From contig NC_071349.1 in the NCBI RefSeq assembly GCF_027744825.2, positions 1,550,001-1,614,000 on the forward strand: a stretch of 64,000 bases of DNA, written 5' to 3'. How positions within the stretch are numbered: position 1 is the stretch's first letter; each line of letters starts with the position of its first letter. Below the pieces are notes generated by a model, which was given only the letters and a program-made list of their open reading frames with translations, was not told the origin of the DNA and did no database searches. Both the position numbers and the translations under genes were made by a program. The DNA comes from Synchiropus splendidus (Eukaryota; Chordata; Actinopteri; Syngnathiformes; Callionymidae). Shown here one piece after another: positions 49,343 through 62,180 of this stretch.

Positions 49343-50640
49343 GTAGTTGCACATCAAATCTAAGCTGTCTGAAGAGTTTTTCGATAGTTTTCAACATTTT
49401 TATATTTGGCGTTCCTGAATCGACTTTATCTCAGGCTGAAAACACGTTTTCTGCATTGTGCCATAACTTTGCAGGGAAGCTTCAGAACATGAAATTTTCA
49501 ACTCCCACTACAGCAGAAAGGGTCTTTCTAGTAGTTGCACGTCAAATCTAAGCTGTCTGAAGTGTTTTTCCAAAGTTATCAACATTTTTATGTTTGGCAT
49601 TCCAGAATCGACCTTATCTCTGGCTGAAAACGCGTTTTCTGCATTGTGCCACAACTTTACAGGGAAACTTCAGAACATGAAATTTTCACCTCCCACTATA
49701 GCAGAAAGGGTCTTTCTAGTAGTTGCACATCAAATCTAAGCTGTCTGAAGTGTTTTTTCAAAGTTATCATATTTTTATGTTTGGCGTTCCGTAATTGACC
49801 TTGTCTCATGCTGAAAACGCGTTTTCTGCATTGTGCCATAACTTTGCAGGGAAGCTTCAGAACATGACATTTCAACATCCCACTATAGCCGAAAGGGTCT
49901 TTCTAGTAGTTGCACATCAAATCTAAGCTGTTTGAAGTGTTTTTCGAAAGTTATCAACATTTTTATGTTTGGCATTCTGGAATCGACCTTATCTCAGGCT
50001 GATAACGCGATTTACGCATTCTGCCATAACTTTGCAGGGAAGCTTCTGAACATGAAATTTTCAAATCCCACTATAGCAGAAAGGGTCTCTCTAGTAGTTG
50101 CACATAAAATCTAAGCTGTCTGAAGTGTTTTTCCAAAGTTATAAACATTTTTATGTTTGGCGTTCCGGAACCCACCTTTTCTCAGGCTGAAAATGCGTTT
50201 TCTGCATTGTGCCACAACTTTGCAGGGAAGCTTCAGAACATGAAATTTTCACCTCCCACTATAGCAGAAAGGGTCTTTCTAGTAGTTGCGCATCAAATCT
50301 AAGCTCTCTGAAGTGTTTTTCCAAAGTTATCAACATTTTTATGTTTGGTGTTCTGAAATCAACCTCATCTCAGGCTGAAAACGAGTTTTACGCATTGTGT
50401 CATAACTTTGCAGCGAAGCTTCAGAACTTGAAATTTTCACATCCCACTATTGCAGAAAGGGTCTTTCTAGTAGTTGCACATCAAATCTAAGCTGTCTGAA
50501 GTGTTTTTCCAAAGTTATAAACATTTTAATGTTTGGCGTTCCGGAATCGACCTTATCTCAGGCTGAATACGCGTTTTCTGCATTGTGCCATAACTTTGCA
50601 GGGAATCTTCAGAACATGACATTTCAACATCCCACTATAG
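49343..50640. repeat. 9-monomer HOR, unit 2 (partial, decayed)
   Basis: This second copy is at offset 1,691. Internal exchanges have blurred it: 49181-49340 also resembles 49932-50090 (offset 751, four monomers), so shorter-range copying has overwritten the 9-mer order. The end at 50640 is approximate. Confidence 0.65.
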
Positions 50641-51455
50641 CAGAAAGGGTCTTTCTAGTAGTTGCACATGAAATCTAAGCTGTTTGAAGTGTTTTTCCAA
50701 AGTTATCAATATTTTTATGTTTGGTGTTCTGAAATCAACCTCATCTCAGGCTGAAAACGAGTTTTACGCATTGTGTCATAACTTTGCAGCGAAGCTTCAG
50801 AACTTGAAATTTTCACCTCCCACTATAGCAGAAAGGGGCTTTCTCGTAGTTGCACATCAAATCTAAGCTGTCTGAAGTGTTTTTCCAAAGTTATCAATAT
50901 TTTTATGTTTGGCGTTCCGGAATCGACCTTATCTCAGGCTGAAAACGCGTTTCCTGCATTGTTGCATAACTTTGCAGGGATGCTTCAGAACATGAAATGT
51001 TCGCCTCCCACTATAGCAGATAGGGTCTTTCGAGGAGTTGCACATAAAATCTAAGCTGTCTGAAGTGTTTTTCCAAATTTATCAACATTTTTATGTTTGG
51101 CGTTCTGGAACCCACCTTATCTCAGGCTGAAAACGCGTTTTCTGCATTGTGCCATAACTTTGCAGGGAAGCTTCAGAACATGAAATTTTCACTTCCCACT
51201 ATAGCAGAAAGGTTCTTTCTAGTAGTTGCACATCAAATCTAAGCTGTCTGAAGTGTTTTTCGAAAGTTATCAACATTTTTATGTTTGGCGTTCCGGAACC
51301 CACCTTATCTCAGCCTGAAAACGCGTTTTACCTATTTTGCCATAACTTTGCAGGGAAGCTTCAGAACATGAAATTTTAACATCCCACTATAACAGAAAGG
51401 GTCTTTCTAGTAGTTGCACATCAAATCTAAGCTTTCTGAAGTGTTTTTCCAAAGT
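50641..51455. repeat. Mixed monomers before the 21-mer HOR
   Basis: About four monomers, including one (about 50684-50866) whose TTCTGAAATCAACC with AACGAGTTTTACG repeats the monomer at about 50340-50520 two units earlier, and GTTTCCTGC/GTTCGCCTCCC/ACCTATTTTGCC types like those at 42-45 kb. Confidence 0.7.
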
Positions 51456-52919
51456 TATCAACATTCTTATGTTTGGCGATCCGGAATCGACCTTATCTCA
51501 GGCTGAAAACGCGTTTCCTGCATTGTGGCATAACTTTGCAGGGATGCTTCAGAACATGAAATTTTCACCTCCCACTGTAGCAGAAAGGGTCTTTCTAGTA
51601 GTTGCACATCAAATCTAAGATGTCTGAAGTGTTTTTCCAAAGTTATCAACATTTTTATGTTTGGCGTTCTGGAACCCACCTAATCTCAGGCTGAAAACGC
51701 GTTTTCTGCATTGTGCCATAACTTTTCAGGGAAGCTCCAGAACATGAAATTTTCACCTCCCACTATATCAGAAAGGGTATTTCTAATAGTTGCACATCAA
51801 ATCTAAGTTGTCTGAAGTGTTTTTCCAAAGTTATCAACATTCTTATGTTTGGCGTTCCGGAATCAACCTTATCTCATACTGAAAACGCGTTTTCTGCATT
51901 GTGCCATAACTTCTCAGGGAAGCTTCAGAACATGAAATGTTCACCTCCCACTATAGCAGAAAGGTTCTTTTTAGTCGTTGCACATCAAATCTAAGCTGTT
52001 TGAAGTGTTTTTCCAAAGTTATCAACATTCTTATGTTTGGCGTTCCGGAATCAACCTTATCTCAAGCTGAAAACGCGTTATATGCAATTTGCCATAACTT
52101 TGCAGGAAAGCCTCAGAACATGAAATTTTCACCTCCCACTATAGCAGAAAGGGTGTTTCTAGTAGTTGCACATCTAATCTAAGCTGTCTGTAGAGTTTTT
52201 CCTGAGTTATCAACATTTTTATGTTTGGCGTTCTGAAATCAACCTCATCTCAGGCTGAAAACGCGTTTTACGCATTGTGCCATAACTTTGCAGGGAAGCT
52301 TCAGAACATGATATTTTCACCTCCCACTATAGCAGAAAGGGTCTTTCTCGTAGTTGCACATCAAATCTAAGCTGTCTGAAGTGTTTTTCGAAAGTTTTCA
52401 ACATTTTTATGTTTGGTGTTCCTGAATCGACCTTATCTCAGGCCGAAAACGCGTTTTCTGCATTGTGCCATAACTTTGCAGGGAAGCTTTATAACATGAA
52501 ATTTTCACCTCCCACTAGAGCAGAAAGGATATTTCTAGTAGTTGCACAACAAACTAAGCTGACTGAAGTGTTTTTCGAAAGTTATCAACATTTTTATGTT
52601 TGGCGTTTCGGAATCGACCATATCTCAGGATGAAAAATCGTTTTCTGCATTGTCCCATAACTTTGCAGGGAAGCTTCAGAACATGAAATTTTGTCCTCCC
52701 ACTATAGCAGAAAGGGTCTTTCCAGTAGTTGCACATCAAATCTAAGCTGTCTGTAGAGTTTTTCCTGAGTTATCAACATTTTTATGTTTGGCGTTTTGAA
52801 ATCAACCTCATCTCAGGCTGAAAACGCGTTTTACGCATTGTGCCATAACTTTGCAGGGAAGCTTCAGAACATGATATTTTCACCTCCCACTATAGCAGAT
52901 AGGGTCTTTCTCGTAGTTG

Positions 52920-53107
52920 CACATCAAATCTAAGCTGTCTGAAGTGTTTTTCCAAAGTTATCAACATTTTTATGTTTGGCGTTCTGGAAACCACCTTATC
53001 TCAGGCTGAAAACAGGTTTTCTGCATTGTGCCATGACTTTGCAGGGAAGCTTCAGAACATGAAATTTTCACCTCCCACTACAGCAGAAAGGGTCTTTCTC
53101 GTAGTTG
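52920..53107. repeat. Extra monomer present only in 21-mer unit 1
   Basis: This 188-bp monomer (GGAAACCACC with AAACAGGTTTTC and CCATGACTTTGC) has no counterpart in unit 2: the offset between copies drops from 3,923 to 3,735 across it. A similar monomer appears near 59655-59840. Exact borders cannot be fixed because flanking bases are shared. Confidence 0.75.
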
Positions 53108-53683
53108 CACATCATATCTAAGCTGTCTGAAGTGTTTTTCGAAAGTTTTCAACATTTTTATGTTTGGTGTTCCTGAATCGACCTTTTCTCAGGCTGAAAA
53201 CACATTTTACACATTGTGCCATAACTTTCCAGGAAAGCTTCAGAACATGAATTTTTCACCTCCCACTATAGCAGAAAGGGTCTTTCTAGTAGTTGCACAT
53301 CAAATCTAAGCTGTCTGAAGTGTTTTTCCAAAGTTATCTACATTTTGATGTTTGGCGTTCGGGAATCGACCTTATCTGAGGCTGAAAACGTGTTTTCTGC
53401 ATTGTGTCATAACTTTGCAGGGAAGCTTCAGAACATGAAATTTTCACCTCCCACTATATCAGAAAGGGTATTTCTAATAGTTGCACATCAAATCTAAGTA
53501 GTCTGAAATGTTTTTCCAAAGTTATCAACATTCTTATGTTTGGCGTTCCGGAATCAACCTTATCTCAGACTGAAAACGTGTTTTCAGCATTGTGCCATAA
53601 CTTTGCAGGGAAACTTCAGAACATGAAATTTTCACGTCCGACTATAGCAGAAAGGTTCTTTCTAGTAGTTGCACATCAAATCT

Positions 53684-53847
53684 AAGCTGTTTGAAGTGTT
53701 TTTCCAAAGTTCCAGAAACAACCTTATCTCAGGCTGAAAACGCGTTTTGCGCAATTTGCCATAACTTTGCAGGAAAGCCTCAGAACATGAAATTTTCACC
53801 TCCCACTATAGCAGAAAGGGTCTTTCTAGTAGTTGCACATCAAATAT
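53684..53847. repeat. Internally deleted monomer (164 bp), copy 1
   Basis: TTTTTCCAAAGTT runs straight into CCAGAAACAACC, removing 24 bp that normally include ATCAACATTTTTATG. The repeated GTT on both sides of the lost segment suggests slippage or microhomology joining. The copy at 57419-57582 carries the same lesion. Confidence 0.9.
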
Positions 53848-55378
53848 AAGCTGTCTGAAGTGTTTTTCCAAAGTTATCAACATTTTTATTTTTGGCGTTC
53901 TGGAACCCACCTTATCTCAGGCTGAAAACGCGTTTTCTGCATTGTGCCATAACTTTGCAGGGCGACTTCTGAACATGAAATTTTCTCCTCCCACTATATC
54001 AGAAAGGGTATTTCTAGTAGTTGCACATCAAATCTAAGTTGTCTGAAGTGTTTTTCCAAAGTTATCAACATTCTTATGTTTGGCGTTCCGGAATCAACCT
54101 TATCTCAAGCTGAAAACGCGTTTTACGCAATTTGCCATAACTTTGCAGGAAAGCCTCAGAACATGAAATTTTCACCTCCCACTATAGCAGAAAGGGTCTT
54201 TCTGGTAGTTGCACATCAAATCTAAGCTGTCTGAAGTGTTTTTCCAAAGTTATCAACATTTTCATTTTTGGCGTTCTGGAACCCACCTTATCTCAGGCTG
54301 AAAACGCGTTTTCTGCATTGTGCCATAACTTTGCAGGGCGACTTCAGAACATGAAATTTTCTCCTCCCACTATATCAGAAAGGGTCTTTCTAGTAGTTGC
54401 ACATCAAATCTAAGCTGTCTGAAGTGTTTTTCGAAAGTTATCAACATTTTTATGTTTGGCGTTCCGGAACCCACCTTATCTCTGCCTGAAAACGCGTTTT
54501 ACATATTTTGCCATAACTTTGCAGGGAAGCTTCAGAACATGAAAATTTCACCTCCCACTATAGCAGAAAGGGTCTTTCTAGTAGTTGCACATCAAATCTA
54601 AGCTGTCTGAAGTGTTTTTCCAAAGTTATCTACATTTTGATGTTTGGCGTTCCGGAATCGACCTTATCTGACGCTGAAAACGCGTTTTCTGCATTGTGCC
54701 ATAACTTTGCAGGGAAGCTTCAGAACATGATATTTTCACCTCCCACTATAGCAGAAAGGGTCTTTCTCGTAGTTGCACATCAAATCTAAGCTGTCTGAAG
54801 TGTTTTTCGAAAGTTTTCAACATTTTTATGTTTGTTTTTCCTAAATCGACCTTATCTCAGGCCGAAAACGCGTTTTCTGCATTGTGCCATGACTTTGCAG
54901 GGAAGGTTCAGAACATGATATTTTCACCTCCCACTATAGCAGAAAGGGTCTTTCTCGTAGTTGCACATCAAATCTAAGCTGTCTGAAGTGTTTTTCGAAA
55001 GTTTTCAACATTTTTATGTTTGTTTTTCCTAAATCGACCTTATCTCAGGCCGAAAACGCGTTTTCTGCATTGTGCCATAACTTTGCAGGGCAGCTTCAGA
55101 ACATGAAATTTTCACCTCCCACTATAGCAGAAAGGGTCTTTCCAGTAGTTGCACGTCAAATCTAAGCTGTCTGATGTGTTGTTCCAAAGTTATCAACATT
55201 TTTATGTTTGGCGTTCCGGAACTCACCTTATCTCACGCTTAAAACGCGTTTTCTGCATTGTGCCATAACTTTGCAGGGAAGCTTTAGAACATGAAATTTT
55301 CACCTCCCACTATAGCAGAAAGGGTCTTTCTAGTAGTTGCACATCAAATCTAAGCTGTCTGTAGAGTTTTTCCGGAGT

Positions 55379-58300
55379 TATCAACATTCTTATGTTTGGC
55401 GATCCGGAATCGACCTTATCTCAGGCTGAAAACGCGTTTCCTGCATTGTGGCATAACTTTGCAGGGATGCTTCAGAACATGAAATTTTCACCTCCCACTG
55501 TAGCAGAAAGGGTCTTTCTAGTAGTTGCACATCAAATCTAAGATGTCTCAAGTGTTTTTCCAAAGTTATCAACATTTTTATGTTTGGCGTTCTGGAACCC
55601 ACCTAATCTCAGGCTGAAAACGCGTTTTCTGCATTGTGCCATAACTTTTCAGGGAAGCTCCAGAACATGAAATTTTCACCTCCCACTATATCAGAAAGGG
55701 TATTTCTAATAGTTGCACATCAAATCTAAGTTGTCTGAAGTGTTTTTCCAAAGTTATCAACATTCTTATGTTTGGCGTTCCGGAATCAACCTTATCTCAT
55801 ACTGAAAACGCGTTTTCTGCATTGTGCCATAACTTCTCAGGGAAGCTTCAGAACATGAAATGTTCACCTCCCACTATAGCAGAAAGGTTCTTTTTAGTCG
55901 TTGCACATCAAATCTAAGCTGTTTGAAGTGTTTTTCCAAAGTTATCAACATTCTTATGTTTGGCGTTCCGGAATCAACCTTATCTCAAGCTGAAAACGCG
56001 TTATATGCAGTTTGCCATAACTTTGCAGGAAAGCCTCAGAACATGAAATTTTCACCTCCCACTATAGCAGAAAGGGTGTTTCTAGTAGTTGCACATCTAA
56101 TCTAAGCTGTCTGTAGAGTTTTTCCTGAGTTATCAACATTTTTATGTTTGGCGTTCTGAAATCAACCTCATCTCAGGCTGAAAACGCGTTTTACGCATTG
56201 TGCCATAACTTTGCAGGGAAGCTTCAGAACATGATATTTTCACCTCCCACTATAGCAGAAAGGGTCTTTCTCGTAGTTGCACATCAAATCTAAGCTGTCT
56301 GAAGTGTTTTTCGAAAGTTTTCAACATTTTTATGTTTGGTGTTCCTGAATCGACCTTATCTCAGGCCGAAAACGCGTTTTCTGCATTGTGCCATAACTTT
56401 GCAGGGAAGCTTTAGAACATGAAATTTTCACCTCCCACTAGAGCAGAAAGGATATTTCTAGTAGTTGCACAACAAACTAAGCTGTCTGAAGTGTTTTTCG
56501 AAAGTTATCAACATTTTTATGTTTGGCGTTTCGGAATCGACCATATCTCAGGATGAAAAATCGTTTTCTGCATTGTCCCATAACTTTGCAGGGAAGCTTC
56601 AGAACATGAAATTTTGTCCTCCCACTATAGCAGAAAGGGTCTTTCCAGTAGTTGCACATCAAATCTAAGCTGTCTGTAGAGTTTTTCCTGAGTTATCAAC
56701 ATTTTTATGTTTGGCGTTTTGAAATCAACCTCATCTCAGGCTGAAAACGCGTTTTACGCATTGTGCCATAACTTTGCAGGGAAGCTTCAGAACATGATAT
56801 TTTCACCTCCCACTATAGCAGAAAGGGTCTTTCTCGTAGTTGCACATCATATCTAAGCTGTCTGAAGTGTTTTTCGAAAGTTTTCAACATTTTTATGTTT
56901 GGTGTTCCTGAATCGACCTTTTCTCAGGCTGAAAACACATTTTACACATTGTGCCATAACTTTGCAGGAAAGCTTCAGAACATGAATTTTTCACCTCCCA
57001 CTATAGCAGAAAGGGTCTTTCTAGTAGTTGCACATCAAATCTAAGCTGTCTGAAGTGTTTTTCCAAAGTTATCTACATTTTGATGTTTGGCGTTCGGGAA
57101 TCGACCTTATCTGAGGCTGAAAACGTGTTTTCTGCATTGTGTCATAACTTTGCAGGGAAGCTTCAGAACATGAAATTTTCACCTCCCACTATATCAGAAA
57201 GGGTATTTCTAATAGTTGCACATCAAATCTAAGTAGTCTGAAATGTTTTTCCAAAGTTATCAACATACTTATGTTTGGCGTTCCGGAATCAACCTTATCT
57301 CAGACTGAAAACGTGTTTTCAGCATTGTGCCATAACTTTGCAGGGAAACTTCAGAACATGAAATTTTCACGTCCGACTATAGCAGAAAGGTTCTTTCTAG
57401 TAGTTGCACATCAAATCTAAGCTGTTTGAAGTGTTTTTCCAAAGTTCCAGAAACAACCTTATCTCAGGCTGAAAACGCGTTTTGCGCAATTTGCCATAAC
57501 TTTGCAGGAAAGCCTCAGAACATGAAATTTTCACCTCCCACTATAGCAGAAAGGGTCTTTCTAGTAGTTGCACATCAAATATAAGCTGTCTGAAGTGTTT
57601 TTCCAAAGTTATCAACATTTTTATTTTTGGCGTTCTGGAACCCACCTTATCTCAGGCTGAAAACGCGTTTTCTGCATTGTGCCATAACTTTGCAGGGCGA
57701 CTTCTGAACATGAAATTTTCTCCTCCCACTATATCAGAAAGGGTATTTCTAGTAGTTGCACATCAAATCTAAGTTGTCTGAAGTGTTTTTCCAAAGTTAT
57801 CAACATTCTTATGTTTGGCGTTCCGGAATCAACCTTATCTCAAGCTGAAAACGCGTTTTACGCAATTTGCCATAACTTTGCAGGAAAGCCTCAGAACATG
57901 AAATTTTCACCTCCCACTATAGCAGAAAGGGTCTTTCTGGTAGTTGCACATCAAATCTAAGCTGTCTGAAGTGTTTTTCCAAAGTTATCAACATTTTCAT
58001 TTTTGGCGTTCTGGAACCCACCTTATCTCAGGCTGAAAACGCGTTTTCTGCATTGTGCCATAACTTTGCAGGGCGACTTCAGAACATGAAATTTTCTCCT
58101 CCCACTATATCAGAAAGGGTCTTTCTAGTAGTTGCACATCAAATCTAAGCTGTCTGAAGTGTTTTTCGAAAGTTATCAACATTTTTATGTTTGGCGTTCC
58201 GGAACCCACCTTATCTCTGCCTGAAAACGCGTTTTACATATTTTGCCATAACTTTGCAGGGAAGCTTCAGAACATGAAAATTTCACCTCCCACTATAGCA

Positions 58301-59113
58301 GAAAGGGTCTTTCTAGTAGTTGCACATCAAATCTAAGCTGTCTGAAGTGTTTTTCCAAAGTTATCTACATTTTGATGTTTGGCGTTCCGGAATCGACCTT
58401 ATCTGACGCTGAAAACGCGTTTTCTGCATTGTGCCATAACTTTGCAGGGAAGCTTCAGAACATGATATTTTCACCTCCCACTATAGCAGAAAGGGTCTTT
58501 CTCGTAGTTGCACATCAAATCTAAGCTGTCTGAAGTGTTTTTCGAAAGTTTTCAACATTTTTATGTTTGTTTTTCCTAAATCGACCTTATCTCACGCCGA
58601 AAACGCGTTTTCTGCATTGTGCCATGACTTTGCAGGGAAGGTTCAGAACATGATATTTTCACCTCCCACTATAGCAGAAAGGGTCTTTCTCGTAGTTGCA
58701 CATCAAATCTAAGCTGTCTGAAGTGTTTTTCGAAAGTTTTCAACATTTTTATGTTTGTTTTTCCTAAATCGACCTTATCTCAGGCCGAAAACGCGTTTTC
58801 TGCATTGTGCCATAACTTTGCAGGGCAGCTTCAGAACATGAAATTTTCACCTCCCACTATAGCAGAAAGGGTCTTTCCAGTAGTTGCACATCAAATCTAA
58901 GCTGTCTGATGTGTTGTTCCAAAGTTATCAACATTTTTATGTTTGGCGTTCCGGAACTCACCTTATCTCACGCTTAAAACGCGTTTTCTGCATTGTGCCA
59001 TAACTTTGCAGGGAAGCTTTAGAACATGAAATTTTCACCTCCCACTATAGCAGAAAGGGTCTTTCTAGTAGTTGCACATCAAATCTAAGCTGTCTGTAGA
59101 GTTTTTCCGGAGT
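55379..59113. repeat. 21-mer HOR, unit 2 (20 monomers, 3,735 bp)
   Basis: This is the second copy, very close to unit 1. Differences seen are few: GTCTCAAG near 55553, GCAGTTTGCC near 56007, ACATACTTATG near 57266 and CTCACGCCG near 58592. It ends near 59113, where GGCGTTCCGG replaces the GGCGATCCGG that begins each unit. Partial material from the same unit continues to about 60.1 kb. Confidence 0.9.
57419..57582. repeat. Internally deleted monomer (164 bp), copy 2
   Basis: It carries the same 24-bp loss as 53684-53847, 3,735 bp upstream, which confirms the alignment of the two 21-mer units. Confidence 0.9.
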
Positions 59114-61340
59114 TATCAACATTTTTATGTTTGGCGTTCCGGAATCGACCTTATGTCAGGCAGAAAACGCGTTTTCTGCATTGTGCCATAACTTTGCAGG
59201 GAAGCTTTAGAACATGAAATTTTCTCCTCCCACTAGAGCAGAAAGGGTCTTTCTAGTAGTTGCACATCAAATCTAAGCTGTCTGAAGTGTTTTTCCAAAG
59301 TTATCAACATTTTTATTTTGGCGTTATGGAACCCACCTTATCTCAGGCTGAAAACGCATTTTACGCATTGTGCCATAACTTTGCAGGGAAGCTTCAGAAC
59401 ATGATATTTTCACCTCCCACTATAGCAGAAAGGGTCTTTTTAGTAGTTGCACATCAAATCTAAGCTGTCTGTAGAGTTTTTCCTGAGTTATCAACATTTT
59501 TATGTTTGGCGTTCTGAAATCAACCTCATCTCAGGCTGAAAACGTGTTTTACGCATTGTGCCATAACTTTGCAGGGAAGTTTCAGAACATGATATTTTCA
59601 CCTCCCACTATAGCAGAATGGGTGTTTCTCGTAGTTGCACATCAAATCTAAACTGTCTGAAGTGTTTTCCAAAGTTATCAACATTTTTATGTTTGGCGTT
59701 CTGGAAACCACCTTTTCTCAGGCTGAAAACAGGTTTTCTGCATTGTGCCATGACTTTGCAGGGATGCTTCAGAACATGAAATTTTCACCTCCCACTATAG
59801 CAGAAAGGGTCTTTCTCGTAGTTGCACATCAAATCTAAGCTGTCTGAAGTGTTTTTCGAAAGTTTTCAACATTTTTATGTTTGGTGTTCCTGAATCGACC
59901 TTTTCTCAGGCTGAAAACGCATTTTACACATTGTGCCATAACTTTGCAGGGAAGCTTCAGAACATGAAATTTTCACCTCCCACTATAGCAGAAAGGGTCT
60001 TTCTAGTAGTTGCACATCAAATCTAAGCTGTCTGAAGTGTTTTTCCAAAGTTATCTACATTTTGATGTTTGGCGTTCCGGAATCGACCTTATCTGACGCT
60101 GAAAACGCGTTTTCTGCATTGTGCCATAACTTTGCAGGGAAGCTTCAGAACATGAAATTTTCACCTCCCATGATAGCAGAAAGGGTCTTTCGAGTAGTTG
60201 CACATCAAATCTATGCTGTCTGAAGTGTTTTTCCAAAGTTATCAACATTTTGATGTTTGGCGTTCCGGAATCGACCTTATCTGAGGATGAAAACGCGTTT
60301 TCTGCATTGTGCCAAAACTTTGTAGGTAAGCTCCAGAACATGAAATTTTCACCTCCCACTATAGCAGAAAGGGTCTTTCTAGTAGTTGCACATCAAATCG
60401 AAGCTGTCGAAAGTGTTTTTCCAAAGTTATCAACACTTTTATGTTTGCCGTTCCGGAATCGACCTTATCTCAGGCTGAAAGCACGATTTACGCATTCTGC
60501 CATAACTTTGCAGGGAAGCTTCAGAACATGAAATTTTAACCTCCCACTATAGCAGAAAGGGTCTTTCTAGTAGTTGCACATCAAATCTAAGCTGTCGAAA
60601 GTGTTTTTCCAAAGTTTTCAACATTTTTATGGTTGGCGTTTCGGAATTGACCTTATCTCAGCCTGAAAACGCGCTTTACATATTTTGCCATAACTTTGCA
60701 GGGAAGCTTCAGAACATGACATTTTCACCTCCCACTACAGCAGAAAGGGTCTTTCTAGTAGTTGCACATCAAATCTAAGCTGTCTGAAGTTGTTTTCCAA
60801 AGTTATCAACATTTTTATGTTTGGCGTTCTGGAACCCACCTTATCTCAGGCTGAAAAAGCGTTTCCTGCATTGTGGCATAACTTTGTAGGGAAGCTTCAG
60901 AACATGAAATTTTCACCTCCCACTGTAGCAGAAAGGGTCTTTCTAGTAGTTGCACATCAAATCTAAGCTGTCTGAAGTGTTTCTCCAAAGTTATCAACAT
61001 TTTTATGTTTGGCGTTCAGGAACCCACCTTATCTCAGGATGAAAACGCGTTTTCTGCATTGTGCCATAACTTTGCAGGGAGACTTCAGAACATGAAATTT
61101 TCTCCTCCCACTATAGCAGAAAGGGTATTTCTAGTAGTTGCACATCAAATCTAAGCTGTCTGAAGTGTTTTTCGAAAGTTTTCAACATTTTTATGTTTGG
61201 TGTTCCTGAATCGACCTTATCTCAGGCCGAAAACGCGTTTTCTGCATTGTGCCATAACTTTGCAGGGATGCTTCAGAACATGAAATGTTCGCCTCCCACT
61301 ATAGCAGATAGGGTCTTTCGAGGAGTTGCACATCAAATCT
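59114..61340. repeat. Partial third 21-mer copy and mixed monomers
   Basis: The stretch 59461-60040 resembles 52741-53330 (CTGTAGAGTTTTTCCTGAG, GAAACCACC with AACAGGTTTTC, TTTTACACATTG). From 60048 the CTACATTTTGATG/CTGACGCTG type matches 54630 and 58365. Monomers with GTCGAAAGTGTTTTTCC begin near 60408 and lead into the right-edge types. Only satellite sequence is present. Confidence 0.7.
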
Positions 61341-61609
61341 AAGCTGTCTGAAGTGTTTTTCCAAAGTTATCAACATTTTTATGTTTGGCGTTCTGGAACC
61401 CACCTTATCTCAGGCTGAAAACGCGTTTTCTGCATTGTGCCATAACTTTGCAGGGAAGCTTATGTTTGGCGTTCCAGAAACAACCTTATCTCAGGCTGAA
61501 AATGCGTTTTACATATTTTGCCATAACTTTGCAGGGAAGCTTCAGAACATGAAATTTTAACATCCCACTATAGCAGAAAGGGTCTTTCTTGTAGTTGCAC
61601 ATCAAATCT
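61341..61609. repeat. Fused monomer pair with a 107-bp deletion (269 bp), copy 2
   Basis: This has the same structure and length as 44208-44476. The joint reads GGGAAGCTTATG here and GGGAATCTTATG there. The following monomer (TTTTACATATTTTGCC, then GGCGATCCGG) is also shared, so a block of several hundred base pairs was copied over about 17.1 kb. Confidence 0.9.
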
Positions 61610-62180
61610 AAGCTGTCTGAAGTGTTTTTCCAAAGTTATCAACATTCTTATGTTTGGCGATCCGGAATCAACCTTATCTCAGGCTGAAAATGCGTTTTAC
61701 GCATTGTGCCATAACTTTGCAGGAAAGCTTCAGAACATGAAATTTTCAACTCCCACTTTAGCAGAAAGGGTCTTTCTAGTAGTTGCACATCAAATCTAAG
61801 CTGTCTGAAGTGTTTTTCCAAACTTATCAATATTTTTATGTTTGGCTTTCCGGAATCGACCTTATCTCAGGCTGAAAACGCGTTTCCTGCATTGTGCCAT
61901 AACTTTGCAGGGAAGCTTCAGAACATGAAATTTTCACCTCCCACTATATCAGAAAGGGTATTTCTAATAGTTGCACATCAAATCTAAGCTGTCTGAAGTG
62001 TTTTTCCAAACTTATCAATATTTTTGTGTTTGGCTTTCCGGAATCGACCTTATCTCAGGCTGAAAACGCGTTTCCTGGATTGTTGCATAACTTTGCAGGG
62101 ATGCTTCAGAACATGAAATGTTCGCCTCCCACTATAGCAGAAAGGGTCTTTCTAGCAGTTGCACATCAAATCTAAGCTGT
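61610..62180. repeat. Monomers following the fused pair
   Basis: Three monomers: GGCGATCCGGAATC, then two with CCAAACTTATCAATATTTTT and GTTTCCTGC. The last contains GTTCGCCTCCC. The first continues the match to 44477 onward; the others have moved relative to that copy. Confidence 0.75.

Larger units (their letters stand above)
51456..55378. repeat. 21-monomer HOR, 3,923 bp, unit 1
   Basis: This is a long unit followed directly by a second copy at offset 3,923. It opens at GGCGATCCGGAATCG and contains many rare tags: GCGTTATATGC, CTGTCTGTAGAGTTTTTCC, GCACAACAAACTAAGC, ATTTTGTCCTCCC, GTTCGGGAATCG, a 164-bp deleted monomer, CATTTTCATTTTTGG and TATGTTTGTTTTTCC. It has one monomer more than unit 2. 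Confidence 0.9.
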
